NCBI GenBank assembly: GCA_947497755.1
Contig: CANMHT010000001.1
Coordinates: 186,001 to 250,000 of the forward strand
Direction: 5' to 3'
Length of the DNA: 64,000 nt
DNA from: an uncultured Polaribacter sp.
Lineage (GTDB): Bacteria > Bacteroidota > Bacteroidia > Flavobacteriales > Flavobacteriaceae
The position numbers were made by a program, and so were the translations under genes. The notes under the pieces are model-generated. The model worked only from the letters and a program-made list of their open reading frames with translations, did no database searches and was not told the DNA's origin. Shown piece by piece: positions 1-8,374 of this stretch (positions within the stretch are counted from its first letter, which is position 1; every line of letters starts with the position of its first letter).

Positions 1-453
1 AAATAAAAAGCCATTGGTGTATACTCTATGATTTAAAGGGATTGTAGACACAGTAACTTTATCGTCTTCAAAAATTAATTCACTTTTTTTAGAAGATAAT
101 TCATGAAAAATTAGCTTAAATTTTGTGTAAGATTTAGAAACTTTTAATTGTAGTAAAATAACTTCTTTAATCCCTTCTGGGCCAAAAATATGCAGGTCTT
201 TTTCTCTATTTAATATTCCGAGTGTAGAAATCAATCCAACAAGTCCAAAAAAATGATCACCATGTAAATGTGAAATAAAAATATGATTGATTTTAGAAAA
301 TGGAACCTTATATTTTCTCATTTGACGCTGAGTGCCTTCTCCACAATCAATTAAAAAATGTCGATTATTAATTTCTAAATACTGTGCTGTTGGATAGGCG
401 TTTACTCTTGGTGTAGCAGAATGGCAACCTAAAATAGTTAATGATAGACTCAT
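1..453 (-). CDS. rnz: Ribonuclease Z, N-terminal half (runs off the left edge)
   Basis: tRNA 3'-end endonuclease of the metallo-beta-lactamase fold, which trims the 3' trailer of tRNA precursors. The 151 residues present start MSLSLTILGCHSATPR and contain the zinc motif HLHGDH (His62, His64, Asp66, His67) inside FISHLHGDHFFGL, preceded by LIDCGEGTQ, all classic RNase Z positions. The family is about 300 residues, so roughly half the gene lies outside the window. The ATG at 453 directly abuts the stop of the preceding T9SS-domain gene, so it is the last gene seen of the pyrR-pyrB run and is probably co-transcribed. The family call is secure; only the C-terminal half is unseen. Confidence 0.95.
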   Translation of the reverse strand, partial: MSLSLTILGCHSATPRVNAYPTAQYLEINNRHFLIDCGEGTQRQMRKYKVPFSKINHIFISHLHGDHFFGLVGLISTLGILNREKDLHIFGPEGIKEVILLQLKVSKSYTKFKLIFHELSSKKSELIFEDDKVTVSTIPLNHRVYTNGFLF

Positions 454-771
454 TTATTTGATAACAAATCGTTTAGAGACTACTTCTTTTCTACTTCTAA
501 TGGCGTAAATATACATCCCAGATTGTAAGTTGTTTCTGTTAAAAGAAATCTTATTTTCTCCAATCTTAGCTGGGTATACTTTTTTGAAAACAGTTTTTCC
601 TAATACATTTTTAATTACTAGAAGTACGGGCTGTTTGGTTGTAGATTGAAAACTAATAGTAGTTGTGCTATAAAATGGATTTGGAGCAGCAGCAAGTTTT
701 TGTAGTGATTTTTGAGAAAACCCTACAGTAGCAAAACATAAAAAGAAAATTAAAAGTAGTTTTTTTATCAT
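454..771 (-). CDS. Short secreted protein made almost only of a T9SS type A sorting domain
   Basis: A 105-residue protein with a signal peptide (MIKKLLLIFFLCFATVGFSQ, cleavage near residue 20) followed at once by a type IX secretion C-terminal domain. The visible marks are the ANPF motif, the central VLLVIKNVLGKTV strand, the GENKI turn, LQSGMYIYAI and the basic tail KRFVIK. In known T9SS substrates this roughly 75-residue domain is the address label at the end of a larger passenger; here there is no passenger. It lies between a STAS-like gene and rnz with no room for a separate operon. Whether it is exported and cleaved, acts on the secretion machinery, or is a remnant of a larger substrate cannot be told from sequence. 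Confidence 0.85.
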   Translation of the reverse strand: MIKKLLLIFFLCFATVGFSQKSLQKLAAAPNPFYSTTTISFQSTTKQPVLLVIKNVLGKTVFKKVYPAKIGENKISFNRNNLQSGMYIYAIRSRKEVVSKRFVIK

Positions 772-784
772 TCTTTAATTGCAT

Positions 785-1117
785 TTAAAAACCCAAATCT
801 CGTTCAATAGCTTCCATTTCTAGAAGATCTTCAGCTTCTGTTAATGTTGGAACGATATTGATTTCATCTGGTACTTCATCAATATCCAATCCAGTACAAA
901 TAACCACAAAAGATATGCCATTTGCTCTATGTTCATTGGCAATATTCAAAAATAAAGACAAATCTTTAATAGTAGTGTTAAGATTTTCAGAAAGTTGTAC
1001 CACTTTATGGTTATCTACTTTGTGTAATTCTTTACTATTAAAAGCCTTAAAAAAAGCATCAAAATTTGCTTCTGAAGCTTTAATTAGTGTATAGTTTTTA
1101 TGTTTTGAAATTTCCAT
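785..1117 (-). CDS. Small STAS-like conserved protein
   Basis: A 110-residue soluble protein. The reading frame is open upstream to a TTG at 1135, but the ATG at 1117 (MEISKHKNYTL) is preferred. The pattern of a strand (YTLIKA), helix, strand (ISFVVICTG) and an acidic end (IVPTLTEAEDLLEMEAIERDLGF) resembles the STAS/anti-anti-sigma fold, in which a helix follows the central strand; this is a weak fold-level inference and no phosphorylatable serine can be assigned. It lies between pyrB and the T9SS-domain gene in one minus-strand run leading to rnz. Its function is unknown. Confidence 0.7.
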   Translation of the reverse strand: MEISKHKNYTLIKASEANFDAFFKAFNSKELHKVDNHKVVQLSENLNTTIKDLSLFLNIANEHRANGISFVVICTGLDIDEVPDEINIVPTLTEAEDLLEMEAIERDLGF

Positions 1118-1149
1118 ACTTAAAAAGTTAAGCAAGATAAAAATACAAA

Positions 1150-2079
1150 TTATCTTTTAATCTGTTGCGCTAATAAATAAATTGCAGCCATTCTTACAGC
1201 AACCCCATTTTCAACCTGATTTAGAATAATGGAATTATTAGAGTCAGCAACATCACTAGTAATTTCTACACCACGATTGATTGGTCCTGGGTGCATAATT
1301 ACAATCTTTTTATCTAGGCTGTCAAGTACTTGTTGGTTGATTCCGAAAAGTTGAGTGTATTCTCTAGTTGATGGAAAATATTTTACATCCATACGTTCGT
1401 GTTGTACTCTTAAAACATTTGCAACATCACACCAATCTAAAGCTTTCTTTAGATTTGTTTCTACTTCTACACCTAAGCTAGTAATGTACTTTGGAATTAA
1501 GGTTGTTGGTCCACAAACTTTTACTTTTGCTCCTTGTAATTGTAATGCAAAAATATTTGATAAAGCAACTCTAGAGTGTAATACATCCCCTACAATTACT
1601 ATCTTTTTACCTTTTACACTTCCTAACTTTTCTCTTATAGAATAAGAATCTAATAATGCTTGTGTAGGGTGTTCATGTGTGCCATCTCCTGCATTAATAA
1701 TTTTAGCATCAACATGCTTAGATAAGAACACACCAGCACCAACATTAGGATGACGCATTACTACAATATCTACTTTCATAGATAAAATATTGTTTACTGT
1801 GTCAATTAAAGTTTCTCCTTTTTTTACAGAAGATTGACCTGCAGAGAAGTTTATAACATCAGCAGAAAGACGTTTTTCTGCCAATTCAAAAGATAACTTA
1901 GTTCTAGTACTGTTTTCGAAAAATAAGTTGGCAATTGTAATGTCTCTTAAAGAAGGAACTTTTTTAATAGGTCTATTAATTACTTCTTTAAAATGATCGG
2001 CAGTTTCAAAAATAAGATCAATATCATTTTTGTTTAGATATTTTATGCCTAATAGATGGTCTACGCTTAATTGCTTCAT
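1150..2079 (-). CDS. pyrB: Aspartate carbamoyltransferase catalytic subunit
   Basis: Catalyses carbamoyl phosphate + L-aspartate to N-carbamoyl-L-aspartate, the second step of de novo pyrimidine synthesis, in the cytosol. The 309-residue length matches the family. Visible motifs are the carbamoyl phosphate loop FFENSTRTKLSFELA, VMRHPNVGA, HPTQALLD, the aspartate-side region VLRVQHERMD and HPGPINRGVEI. The start at 2079 is one base past the stop of pyrR, so the two are translationally coupled. No pyrI regulatory subunit is seen nearby, which suggests a B-type or unregulated trimer; that is an inference from context. Confidence 0.97.
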   Translation of the reverse strand: MKQLSVDHLLGIKYLNKNDIDLIFETADHFKEVINRPIKKVPSLRDITIANLFFENSTRTKLSFELAEKRLSADVINFSAGQSSVKKGETLIDTVNNILSMKVDIVVMRHPNVGAGVFLSKHVDAKIINAGDGTHEHPTQALLDSYSIREKLGSVKGKKIVIVGDVLHSRVALSNIFALQLQGAKVKVCGPTTLIPKYITSLGVEVETNLKKALDWCDVANVLRVQHERMDVKYFPSTREYTQLFGINQQVLDSLDKKIVIMHPGPINRGVEITSDVADSNNSIILNQVENGVAVRMAAIYLLAQQIKR

Positions 2080-2080
2080 T

Positions 2081-2623
2081 TTATGTGTTGTGTTCTAAGT
2101 AAACTACATCTTCGCTGTGAGTTTCTTTCCAGCAAACTTTTACTTTTTCTTTGTTAATGGCATCAACTTGTCTTCCTTTATAATTTGGCTGTATTGGTAA
2201 ATGTCTACTATATCTTCTATCAATCAATACTAGAAGTTCCACTAAATTAGGTCTTCCAAAATCATTAATTGCAGATAAACCTGCTCTAATACTACGTCCA
2301 GAAAATAAAACATCATCTATTAAAACCACATTTTTATTTTCTATTAAGAAGTTAATTTCTGTGCTACTAGCATCTAATGGCGCTTCTCTTCTTCTAAAAT
2401 CATCTCTGTAAAAAGTGATGTCTAGTAGTCCAAGTTTTAAATCTTTAATTTGATATTGATTTGTTAAAATTTCTTTTAATCTTTTGGCTAAATAAGTACC
2501 TCTAGGTTGTAGCCCAATTAAGACGGTATTAGAAAAATCGTTGTGGTTTTCGATAAGCTGACAAGCCAATCGGTGAAGGATAATTTCAATTTCTTTCGAG
2601 TTTAATAAAACTTTTGAGCTCAT
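2081..2623 (-). CDS. pyrR: Bifunctional pyr operon regulator / uracil phosphoribosyltransferase
   Basis: PyrR-family protein of 180 residues with the PRPP-binding motif VVLIDDVLFSGRSIRAG, the family form of the type I phosphoribosyltransferase signature, and the PRGTYLAKRL loop. In Gram-positive bacteria it binds pyr mRNA and attenuates transcription; in Bacteroidota its regulatory role is less clear and it may act mainly as an enzyme. I chose the ATG at 2623 (MSSKVLLN); the frame runs on to a TTG at 2638. It is the first gene of a run with pyrB one base downstream, behind a good promoter at 2683-2712. Confidence 0.93.
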   Translation of the reverse strand: MSSKVLLNSKEIEIILHRLACQLIENHNDFSNTVLIGLQPRGTYLAKRLKEILTNQYQIKDLKLGLLDITFYRDDFRRREAPLDASSTEINFLIENKNVVLIDDVLFSGRSIRAGLSAINDFGRPNLVELLVLIDRRYSRHLPIQPNYKGRQVDAINKEKVKVCWKETHSEDVVYLEHNT

Positions 2624-2926
2624 AAGAAAAATGTCCAATTATTACTTGGAGTAAATCAGTAAAACTGATAATTAATGTTAGGCAAAATTAGGGTAAATAA
2701 AAGGATTCGCAAAATTTTATAGAATTACATTTTGCAGAAAAGCCATATTTTGTTAATTATTTTGTTGAAAAGTAAAACAGAATTCTTAAAAGTGGTATAA
2801 GACTTGTAGTATTTTTAAATAAGTAATAAAATCAGATTCTTTCTGAGATATTATTACTGCTTGTTTAATCAAATGAAAAGTAAAAACAGCTTGTTGTTTT
2901 TAAATTCATGATAAAATAAAAAGCCT
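2624..2926. other. Divergent intergenic region between pyrR and the TPR gene
   Basis: A 303-base AT-rich spacer. Its left part carries the pyr promoter and leader. Its right part holds a two-part stem-loop at 2822-2858: AGTAATAA (2822-2829) pairs with TTATTACT (2851-2858), and inside it TCAGA (2832-2836) pairs with TCTGA (2842-2846) around a five-base loop. It lies about 70 bases upstream of the TPR start and has no T tract, so it is not a terminator on the plus strand. I see no open frame or RNA gene here. Confidence 0.5.
2683..2712 (-). promoter_or_regulatory. Promoter of the pyrR-pyrB run, with a short inverted repeat in the leader
   Basis: On the minus strand TTG (2712-2710), N19, then TAATTTTG (2690-2683) matches the Bacteroidota sigma-A form TTG-N19-23-TAnnTTTG. 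The predicted start near 2677 gives a leader of about 55 nt. The leader holds a perfect inverted repeat ATCAGT-AAA-ACTGAT (2655-2669), about 30 nt before the pyrR ATG. It could be a PyrR or translational control site, but it is short and has no visible antiterminator partner. Confidence 0.65.
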
Positions 2927-4297
2927 ATGTCACTTTCTAAATTCGAATCCATGTTAAAAACAAATAATGTGTATTTCTTTGATTCTGTAGAGTTTGAAGA
3001 AATTATTCAGCATTATTTAGATAACGGTAAACATTCTTTAGCTAAGAAAGCTGTAAAACTAGGTTTAGAGCAGCATCCAACTTCTGTTATTTTAAAATTG
3101 TTAAAAGTAGAGTTGTTAATTTTTGAAGATAAACTACAAAAAGCGACGTCTTTGCTTAACGAGTTAGAGGCTGTTGAGCCGAATAATGAAGACTTGTTAA
3201 TTCAGAAAGCAACTATTTTATCTAAAAATAATAAGCATAAAGAAGCAATTGAAGCTTTTAGAAAGGTATTGCCAGTTACAGAAGATAAGGTAGATATTTG
3301 GTCTATGATTGGAATGGAATATTTATATCTAGACGATTTTGAAAATGCACGATTAAACTTTGCGAATTGTATTGAAGTAGATTTTGAAGATTATTCATCA
3401 CTTTATAACGTGGTGTATTGTTTTGATATGGAGAACAATCATGAAGAAGCGATTTCCTTTCTAATAAATTATATTGATTCTAATCCTTATTGTGAAGTTG
3501 CTTGGCATCAATTAGGAAGACAATATTTTGTTGTAGGTAAGTTTAAAGAAGCATTAAGGGCTTTTGATTATGCGGTGATTATTGATGAAGGCTTTATTGG
3601 AGGATATCTAGAAAAAGCAAAAACCTTAGAAGAACTTGAACGTTATGAAGAAGCAATACAGAATTATTTAATTACTCTTGAATTAGATGATCCTACAGCA
3701 TTTGTATATGTTAGAGTAGGTGAGTGTTATCAACAATTAGGAGACTTAGAAACTGCAGTAAAATATTATAAAAAAGCGGTACATGAAGATCCTTTATTAG
3801 ATAAAGGATGGTTACTGTTAACCAATTTGTATCAGAATGATAATCAGTATCAAAAAGCGCTATATTATATTTCTAAAGCGTTACAAATTGATGAAAACAA
3901 TGCTGTATACTGGCGTAAGTATGCAGAAATTAATTTGAAACTTAATTTTTACGATGAAACTGTAAAAGCTTTTTATAAATGTATCGATTTAGAAGATCAA
4001 TCAGTAGAAGTATACGTAGCTCTTTCTGATGTATTATTGTTTTTAGGAGAATTTACAGATGCTTTAAAAATTATGATTAAAGCAAAGAGTATTTATAAAG
4101 AGTTTGCTGAGATTGAATATCGTTTGTGTGGGTTGTTTATGTTAACTAACAAAGAAAAATATAGTCTAATTCACCTAAAAAATGGACTTGCTATTGATGC
4201 AGAATATAGAGAGATTATAAAAGAATTGTACCCAACCGTTTTTGAAAACGAAAAGGTACAAGCCATTATTAACGATTATATTAAAGCTAAAAGTTAA
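2927..4297 (+). CDS. Tetratricopeptide repeat protein
   Basis: A 456-residue soluble protein without signal peptide, made of about a dozen TPR-type helical hairpins from residue 35 to the end; recognisable units include AWHQLGRQYFVVGKFKEALRAFDYAV, VYVRVGECYQQLGDLETAVKYY and WRKYAEINLKLNFYDETVKAFYKC (first 20 residues or so of each repeat show the W/Y-LG-Y-A pattern). TPRs are protein-interaction scaffolds, so no reaction can be assigned. It stands alone: divergent from pyrR and ending one base before the stop of the convergent lipoprotein gene. Confidence 0.88.
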   Translation: MSLSKFESMLKTNNVYFFDSVEFEEIIQHYLDNGKHSLAKKAVKLGLEQHPTSVILKLLKVELLIFEDKLQKATSLLNELEAVEPNNEDLLIQKATILSKNNKHKEAIEAFRKVLPVTEDKVDIWSMIGMEYLYLDDFENARLNFANCIEVDFEDYSSLYNVVYCFDMENNHEEAISFLINYIDSNPYCEVAWHQLGRQYFVVGKFKEALRAFDYAVIIDEGFIGGYLEKAKTLEELERYEEAIQNYLITLELDDPTAFVYVRVGECYQQLGDLETAVKYYKKAVHEDPLLDKGWLLLTNLYQNDNQYQKALYYISKALQIDENNAVYWRKYAEINLKLNFYDETVKAFYKCIDLEDQSVEVYVALSDVLLFLGEFTDALKIMIKAKSIYKEFAEIEYRLCGLFMLTNKEKYSLIHLKNGLAIDAEYREIIKELYPTVFENEKVQAIINDYIKAKS

Positions 4298-5383
4298 TTA
4301 CTTCTTTGTAATAGCGTTTTGTATTAAACGAATACAATCCAAGTACACTTTTTCAAAAGACTCACCACCATCAGGGTTGTAAGAGCTTAACCTTTTGTAA
4401 ATTTCTTTTCTAATATCTTCACATTTTTCTAGGTAAAAGTCATGTCCTTGATTGTTGTTGTCAAATTTTTTAGATAATACAGCTTGTAATGGAAACACAA
4501 TGAGGTGATCTACTTTGTCTTTTATTTGAATTTGATTACAGTCATTGCAAATAGGAGCATATAAACTGTAAGCTCCAATATGTTTGTTTAATAAAGCACC
4601 AGTAAATAAATGTGATATTTCATGATATAAGACACCTTTAATAGCATTGTTTAGTTTAAGAGTTGTATTTGTCTCTGTAATTTCTGTTGGAGCATCACAA
4701 AAATTTGCCAAGATTACTGCTCTAGATTTTTGACTATAGTTCTCATAAAAATTGATGGCTTTGTTATTGGCATTGTTAGTTAGTTCTATAAAAACAGTAA
4801 GTTGTAAATCAGCATTGTTTTCTTGGTAAAAATGCATTACTTTTTCAAAAAGACTTGTCTCACTTACTTGTTTTTCTATAGTTGTAATGGCATCGTTATA
4901 GTATTTTTTATGACTTGTAAAGAATTGTTTGAATTTTGATTTTTTATAAAAATCTACCAAAGCAGGTTGAATAGAATCTAAGGTGCTTTTAGAAAGACCA
5001 TATTTATTTAATTCTTTTGTGTAATTTGTATCAAATTGAAAATTTGCTAAATCTTTATCATACATTAAACCTATAGTAGAAAAATCAATTCCGATTTCTT
5101 GATTACTGTTTATCCATTGTATCAAAGAATGATTTCTGTAAGGAAGAAAATATTCATTTATACGTTTTTGGTAAGTAGTTTCACAGGGTTTAATATCTTC
5201 TGGTAATTCGTTTTGTAAAGCAAGATTAAAAATAGTTCTGAAAAACTCAGTACGCTCATCAATTTTAAAAATCACTTTGTTTTTAGTTTGAGTGTTTTTT
5301 AATTCATCACTTTTTCTAGTTTCTTTACAAGAAGATAGTGTAAAGACTAAAAGAAGAGTTAAAAGAATAAAGGGCTTTTTCAT
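4298..5383 (-). CDS. DUF4932-type lipoprotein with a HExxH motif
   Basis: A 361-residue predicted lipoprotein: hydrophobic leader residues 4-18 and lipobox LSSC with Cys19. The body resembles DUF4932 proteins, with an early VDER/IDERTEFFRTIFNLA segment. The pattern HEISH at residues 254-258 fits a zinc-metallopeptidase helix, with later acidic residues (such as EKCEDIRKEIYKRL) as possible third-ligand region. Four cysteines (CDAP, CNDC, CED) could form disulfides. Peptidase activity is an inference from the motif. It converges on the TPR gene with the two stops adjacent and no terminator between them. Confidence 0.75.
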   Translation of the reverse strand: MKKPFILLTLLLVFTLSSCKETRKSDELKNTQTKNKVIFKIDERTEFFRTIFNLALQNELPEDIKPCETTYQKRINEYFLPYRNHSLIQWINSNQEIGIDFSTIGLMYDKDLANFQFDTNYTKELNKYGLSKSTLDSIQPALVDFYKKSKFKQFFTSHKKYYNDAITTIEKQVSETSLFEKVMHFYQENNADLQLTVFIELTNNANNKAINFYENYSQKSRAVILANFCDAPTEITETNTTLKLNNAIKGVLYHEISHLFTGALLNKHIGAYSLYAPICNDCNQIQIKDKVDHLIVFPLQAVLSKKFDNNNQGHDFYLEKCEDIRKEIYKRLSSYNPDGGESFEKVYLDCIRLIQNAITKK

Positions 5384-5524
5384 GGTTATTTATTTTGGTT
5401 GGTTAGGTTTTTAGTTGAGCGAATCTAAATCTTTTAAAAATAAGAAGCAAACGATTTAAAATAACTATCCTGTAGTTTTCACAATTTTCATGTATATTCG
5501 TTTAACAAAAAAATAACCAAACAA

Positions 5525-6445
5525 ATGAGTAGATCAATTAAAGACTATGTAGTCATCGGTTTAAAAGGAATAGCCATGGGAGCAGCAGATGTTGTGCCTG
5601 GGGTTTCTGGAGGAACAATAGCCTTTATTTCAGGAATATATGAAGAGTTATTAACCTCAATAAGTAATGTGAAATTTGGGTTGTTAAAGACCTTAAAATC
5701 TGAAGGAATCAAAGCTGCTTGGAAACAAGTAAATGGTTCTTTTTTACTGTCGTTATTTATCGGGATTTTTGTTAGTATTGTCTCTTTAGCGAAAGGAATT
5801 AAATGGATGTTAGAGAATGAACCTATATTACTATGGTCGTTCTTTTTTGGTTTGGTACTTGCAAGTGTTATTTATATAGCTAAGCAAATTGCTAATTGGA
5901 ATGTGTTTACTTTTATTTTATTACTTATTGGAGCAGGTTTAGCATATTATATAACAACATTAAATCCATTAGTTTCTGAAAATTCATCGCCGTTATTTTT
6001 GTTTTTAGCTGCGGCACTGGCAATTTGTGCTATGATTTTACCTGGAATTTCTGGAGCTTTTATTTTGGTCTTATTAGGAGCATATAAACCAGTTTTATCT
6101 GCTGTAAATAATAGAGATATTACTACAATTGCAATTGTTGCAGCAGGAGCTTTAGCTGGATTGTTAACTTTTTCTAGAGTATTAAAATGGTTGTTTACCA
6201 ACTTTAAAAACTATACACTTGCCGTGCTAACAGGATTTATTATTGGTTCTTTAAATAAAATTTGGCCTTGGAAAGAAACATTAACATGGAGAACCAATTC
6301 TCACGGAGTAAAAGTACCGTTTAACCAGCAGAGTGTTTCTCCTTTTGGTTTTGAAGATAACCAATTGATGTATGCAGTTTTATTAGCAGTAGTAGGGTTT
6401 GGGCTGATTTTATTATTAGAAAAATTAGCAGTAAAAAAAGATTAG
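5525..6445 (+). CDS. DUF368 membrane protein, PopT-like undecaprenyl phosphate translocase (copy 1)
   Basis: A 306-residue polytopic membrane protein of the DUF368 family. Two copies of the family loop are visible, VVPGVSGGT (PGVSGG at 25-30) and ILPGISGAF (173-178), which reflects an internal inverted-repeat architecture. DUF368 proteins (PopT) have been identified as transporters that recycle the lipid carrier undecaprenyl phosphate across the cytoplasmic membrane for wall and surface-glycan synthesis; assigning that role here is by family. A second DUF368 gene starts immediately after its stop (TAG then GTG), so both are co-translated. A possible -7 element TATATTCG lies at 5493-5500. Confidence 0.85.
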   Translation: MSRSIKDYVVIGLKGIAMGAADVVPGVSGGTIAFISGIYEELLTSISNVKFGLLKTLKSEGIKAAWKQVNGSFLLSLFIGIFVSIVSLAKGIKWMLENEPILLWSFFFGLVLASVIYIAKQIANWNVFTFILLLIGAGLAYYITTLNPLVSENSSPLFLFLAAALAICAMILPGISGAFILVLLGAYKPVLSAVNNRDITTIAIVAAGALAGLLTFSRVLKWLFTNFKNYTLAVLTGFIIGSLNKIWPWKETLTWRTNSHGVKVPFNQQSVSPFGFEDNQLMYAVLLAVVGFGLILLLEKLAVKKD

Positions 6446-7462
6446 GTGAAACAAGAACGTACGTTAATTCAAAAACTAGGACTTTTCTTAAAAGGATTGG
6501 CAATGGGAGCTGCAAATAAAGTTCCTGGAGTTTCTGGTGGTACGGTTTCTTTTGTATTGAGTTTTTATGAAGAGATGATTTATTCTTTTCAGAAAATCAA
6601 TGGAAAAGCATTTAAACTATTATTTAATGGTAGATTTAAAAGCTTTTATCAATATGTAAATGGTCAGTTTCTATTACTGATTATGGGAGGTAGTATGTTT
6701 AGCTACTTTAGTATTTCTTTAGTTCTTGATTATTTCTTACAACATTATGAACTGTATGTTTGGAGTTGGTTTTTTGGAATGATCATTGGTTCTGTATTTT
6801 ATATTTACAAAGATTTTGGAGATTGGAACATCAAAAACACGATTTCATTATTGATTGGAATTTCTGTAGGAGTTGGAATTAGTTTTATGACTCCAGCACA
6901 AGAAAATGACAATTTATGGTTTGTTTTTTTATGTGGAATTATCGGTGTTTCTGGAATGACATTACCAGGCTTATCAGGGTCGTTTATATTAATTTTATTA
7001 GGAAACTATGTTTTACTATTAGTAGATTCTGTAAATGGATTGTTTACTGTAGTTACAGGTTTATTAACAGGAAATACAGATGTACTAGCAGATTCAGAAA
7101 ATATTCGATATTTAAAAATAGTATCTGTTTTTACTGCTGGATCGGCTTTTGGTTTGGTTTCTATATCTCATGTTTTAGGGTATGTTTTAAAGAGATGGCA
7201 TCAGATTGTAACTGCAGTAATTATTGGGTTTATTGCAGGTTCTTTAGGAATTGTTTGGCCATGGAAACGTAAGGTGTTTGTAGAAAATGATGGAACATTT
7301 GTTTTAGATGGAAAAGGGAATAAAATCATTCAAAATTACGAACGATTTTTTCCAGATTTTTCAAACTCAGAAACATGGTTTGCATTGTTTTATGTTGTAA
7401 TAGGAATCGCATTAATTTTAGGAATAGATTATTATGATAGGAGAAGAAAATCAAGAAAATAA
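6446..7462 (+). CDS. DUF368 membrane protein, PopT-like (copy 2)
   Basis: A 338-residue paralogue of the gene before it, with the same two signature loops NKVPGVSGGTVSF and MTLPGLSGSFILILLG and a similar hydrophobic profile, so a tandem duplication followed by clear divergence. The start is a GTG at 6446 directly after the upstream TAG; no ATG lies before the first signature loop, so the GTG is needed. The 3' end overlaps aroE by 29 bases. Two unequal copies may form a heterodimer or have different lipid or ion preferences; that is speculation. Confidence 0.83.
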   Translation: MKQERTLIQKLGLFLKGLAMGAANKVPGVSGGTVSFVLSFYEEMIYSFQKINGKAFKLLFNGRFKSFYQYVNGQFLLLIMGGSMFSYFSISLVLDYFLQHYELYVWSWFFGMIIGSVFYIYKDFGDWNIKNTISLLIGISVGVGISFMTPAQENDNLWFVFLCGIIGVSGMTLPGLSGSFILILLGNYVLLLVDSVNGLFTVVTGLLTGNTDVLADSENIRYLKIVSVFTAGSAFGLVSISHVLGYVLKRWHQIVTAVIIGFIAGSLGIVWPWKRKVFVENDGTFVLDGKGNKIIQNYERFFPDFSNSETWFALFYVVIGIALILGIDYYDRRRKSRK

Positions 7463-8201
7463 AATAAATACATTCGGATTATTAGGACGTAATATTTCCT
7501 ATTCATTTTCTAGTGGTTATTTTTCTGAGAAGTTTGTAGAAATGAAATTAATAAACCACAAATATGTAAATTTTGATATAGAAAGCATAGCACTCTTTCC
7601 AAAGCTATTATCTGAGAATAGAGCAATAAAAGGAATGAATGTAACCATTCCGTATAAGCAAGATGTATTGCAGTATTTAAATGAGATAGATAGCGAAGCA
7701 GCTAATATTGGAGCTGTTAATACCATAAAGTTTTTAGAAAATGGCAAAATAAAAGGATACAATACCGATGTATACGGTTTCGAGAATTCTTTAAAGCCAT
7801 TACTATTGTCATCACACAAACAAGCGCTAATTTTAGGAACAGGAGGAGCTTCTAAAGCGGTAGCATTTGTGCTAGACAAATTAAAAATTACATATAAGTT
7901 TGTGTCTAGGAATCCTGTAGATAAGAATCAAATTTCTTACGATTCTATTGATCAAAAAACACTTCAAGATGCAACTTTATTAATCAATTGTACACCTTTA
8001 GGAACTTTTCCAAATACTAAATCTTGTCCTGATATACCTTATGAATTTATTAGTTCTACACATTTGTTGTACGATTTAATTTACAATCCTTCAGTGACTA
8101 CCTTTTTACAAAAAGGAAAAGAAAAAGGAGCTCAGATTAAAAACGGACTAGAAATGTTGCAACTACAAGCAGAAAAATCTTGGCAAATTTGGAATGAATA
8201 G
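7434..8201 (+). CDS. aroE: Shikimate dehydrogenase
   Basis: NADP-dependent reduction of 3-dehydroshikimate to shikimate in aromatic amino acid synthesis. 255 residues. Visible motifs: FGLLGRNISYSFS (shikimate-binding serines), NVTIPYKQDVL (catalytic lysine in TIPYK), NTDVYGF (catalytic aspartate), the nucleotide-binding ALILGTGGASKAV and the C-terminal NGLEMLQLQAEKSWQIW. The ATG at 7434 overlaps the end of the second DUF368 gene by 29 bases; there is no later in-frame start before the conserved N-terminal motif, so the overlap is real. The three genes from 5525 look like one transcript. Confidence 0.95.
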   Translation: MIGEENQENKINTFGLLGRNISYSFSSGYFSEKFVEMKLINHKYVNFDIESIALFPKLLSENRAIKGMNVTIPYKQDVLQYLNEIDSEAANIGAVNTIKFLENGKIKGYNTDVYGFENSLKPLLLSSHKQALILGTGGASKAVAFVLDKLKITYKFVSRNPVDKNQISYDSIDQKTLQDATLLINCTPLGTFPNTKSCPDIPYEFISSTHLLYDLIYNPSVTTFLQKGKEKGAQIKNGLEMLQLQAEKSWQIWNE

Positions 8202-8310
8202 GATGGTTTTAGAAATAACCATAGAAAAAGGCTAAAGAACATTATCATTTTTACAATTGTCAGAGAATTAATTATCTAGCTATTACCTAGCGATAAAAGC
8301 TTTATTTTTT

Positions 8311-8340
8311 TTGTCATTTTATAATACATCCCTATCTTTA
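8311..8340 (+). promoter_or_regulatory. Promoter of the DUF349 gene
   Basis: TTG (8311-8313), N19, TATCTTTA (8333-8340): seven of eight positions of the TTG-N19-23-TAnnTTTG form, with about 30 bases to the start at 8375. Confidence 0.5.
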
Positions 8341-8374
8341 GAGACATAATATAGGAACCTTAAACATTATTAAG

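Noticed and set aside
6916-7272. 118-codon frame within the second DUF368 gene
   Set aside because: It is rich in Cys, Phe and Trp without any domain, an out-of-frame reading of a membrane protein gene.
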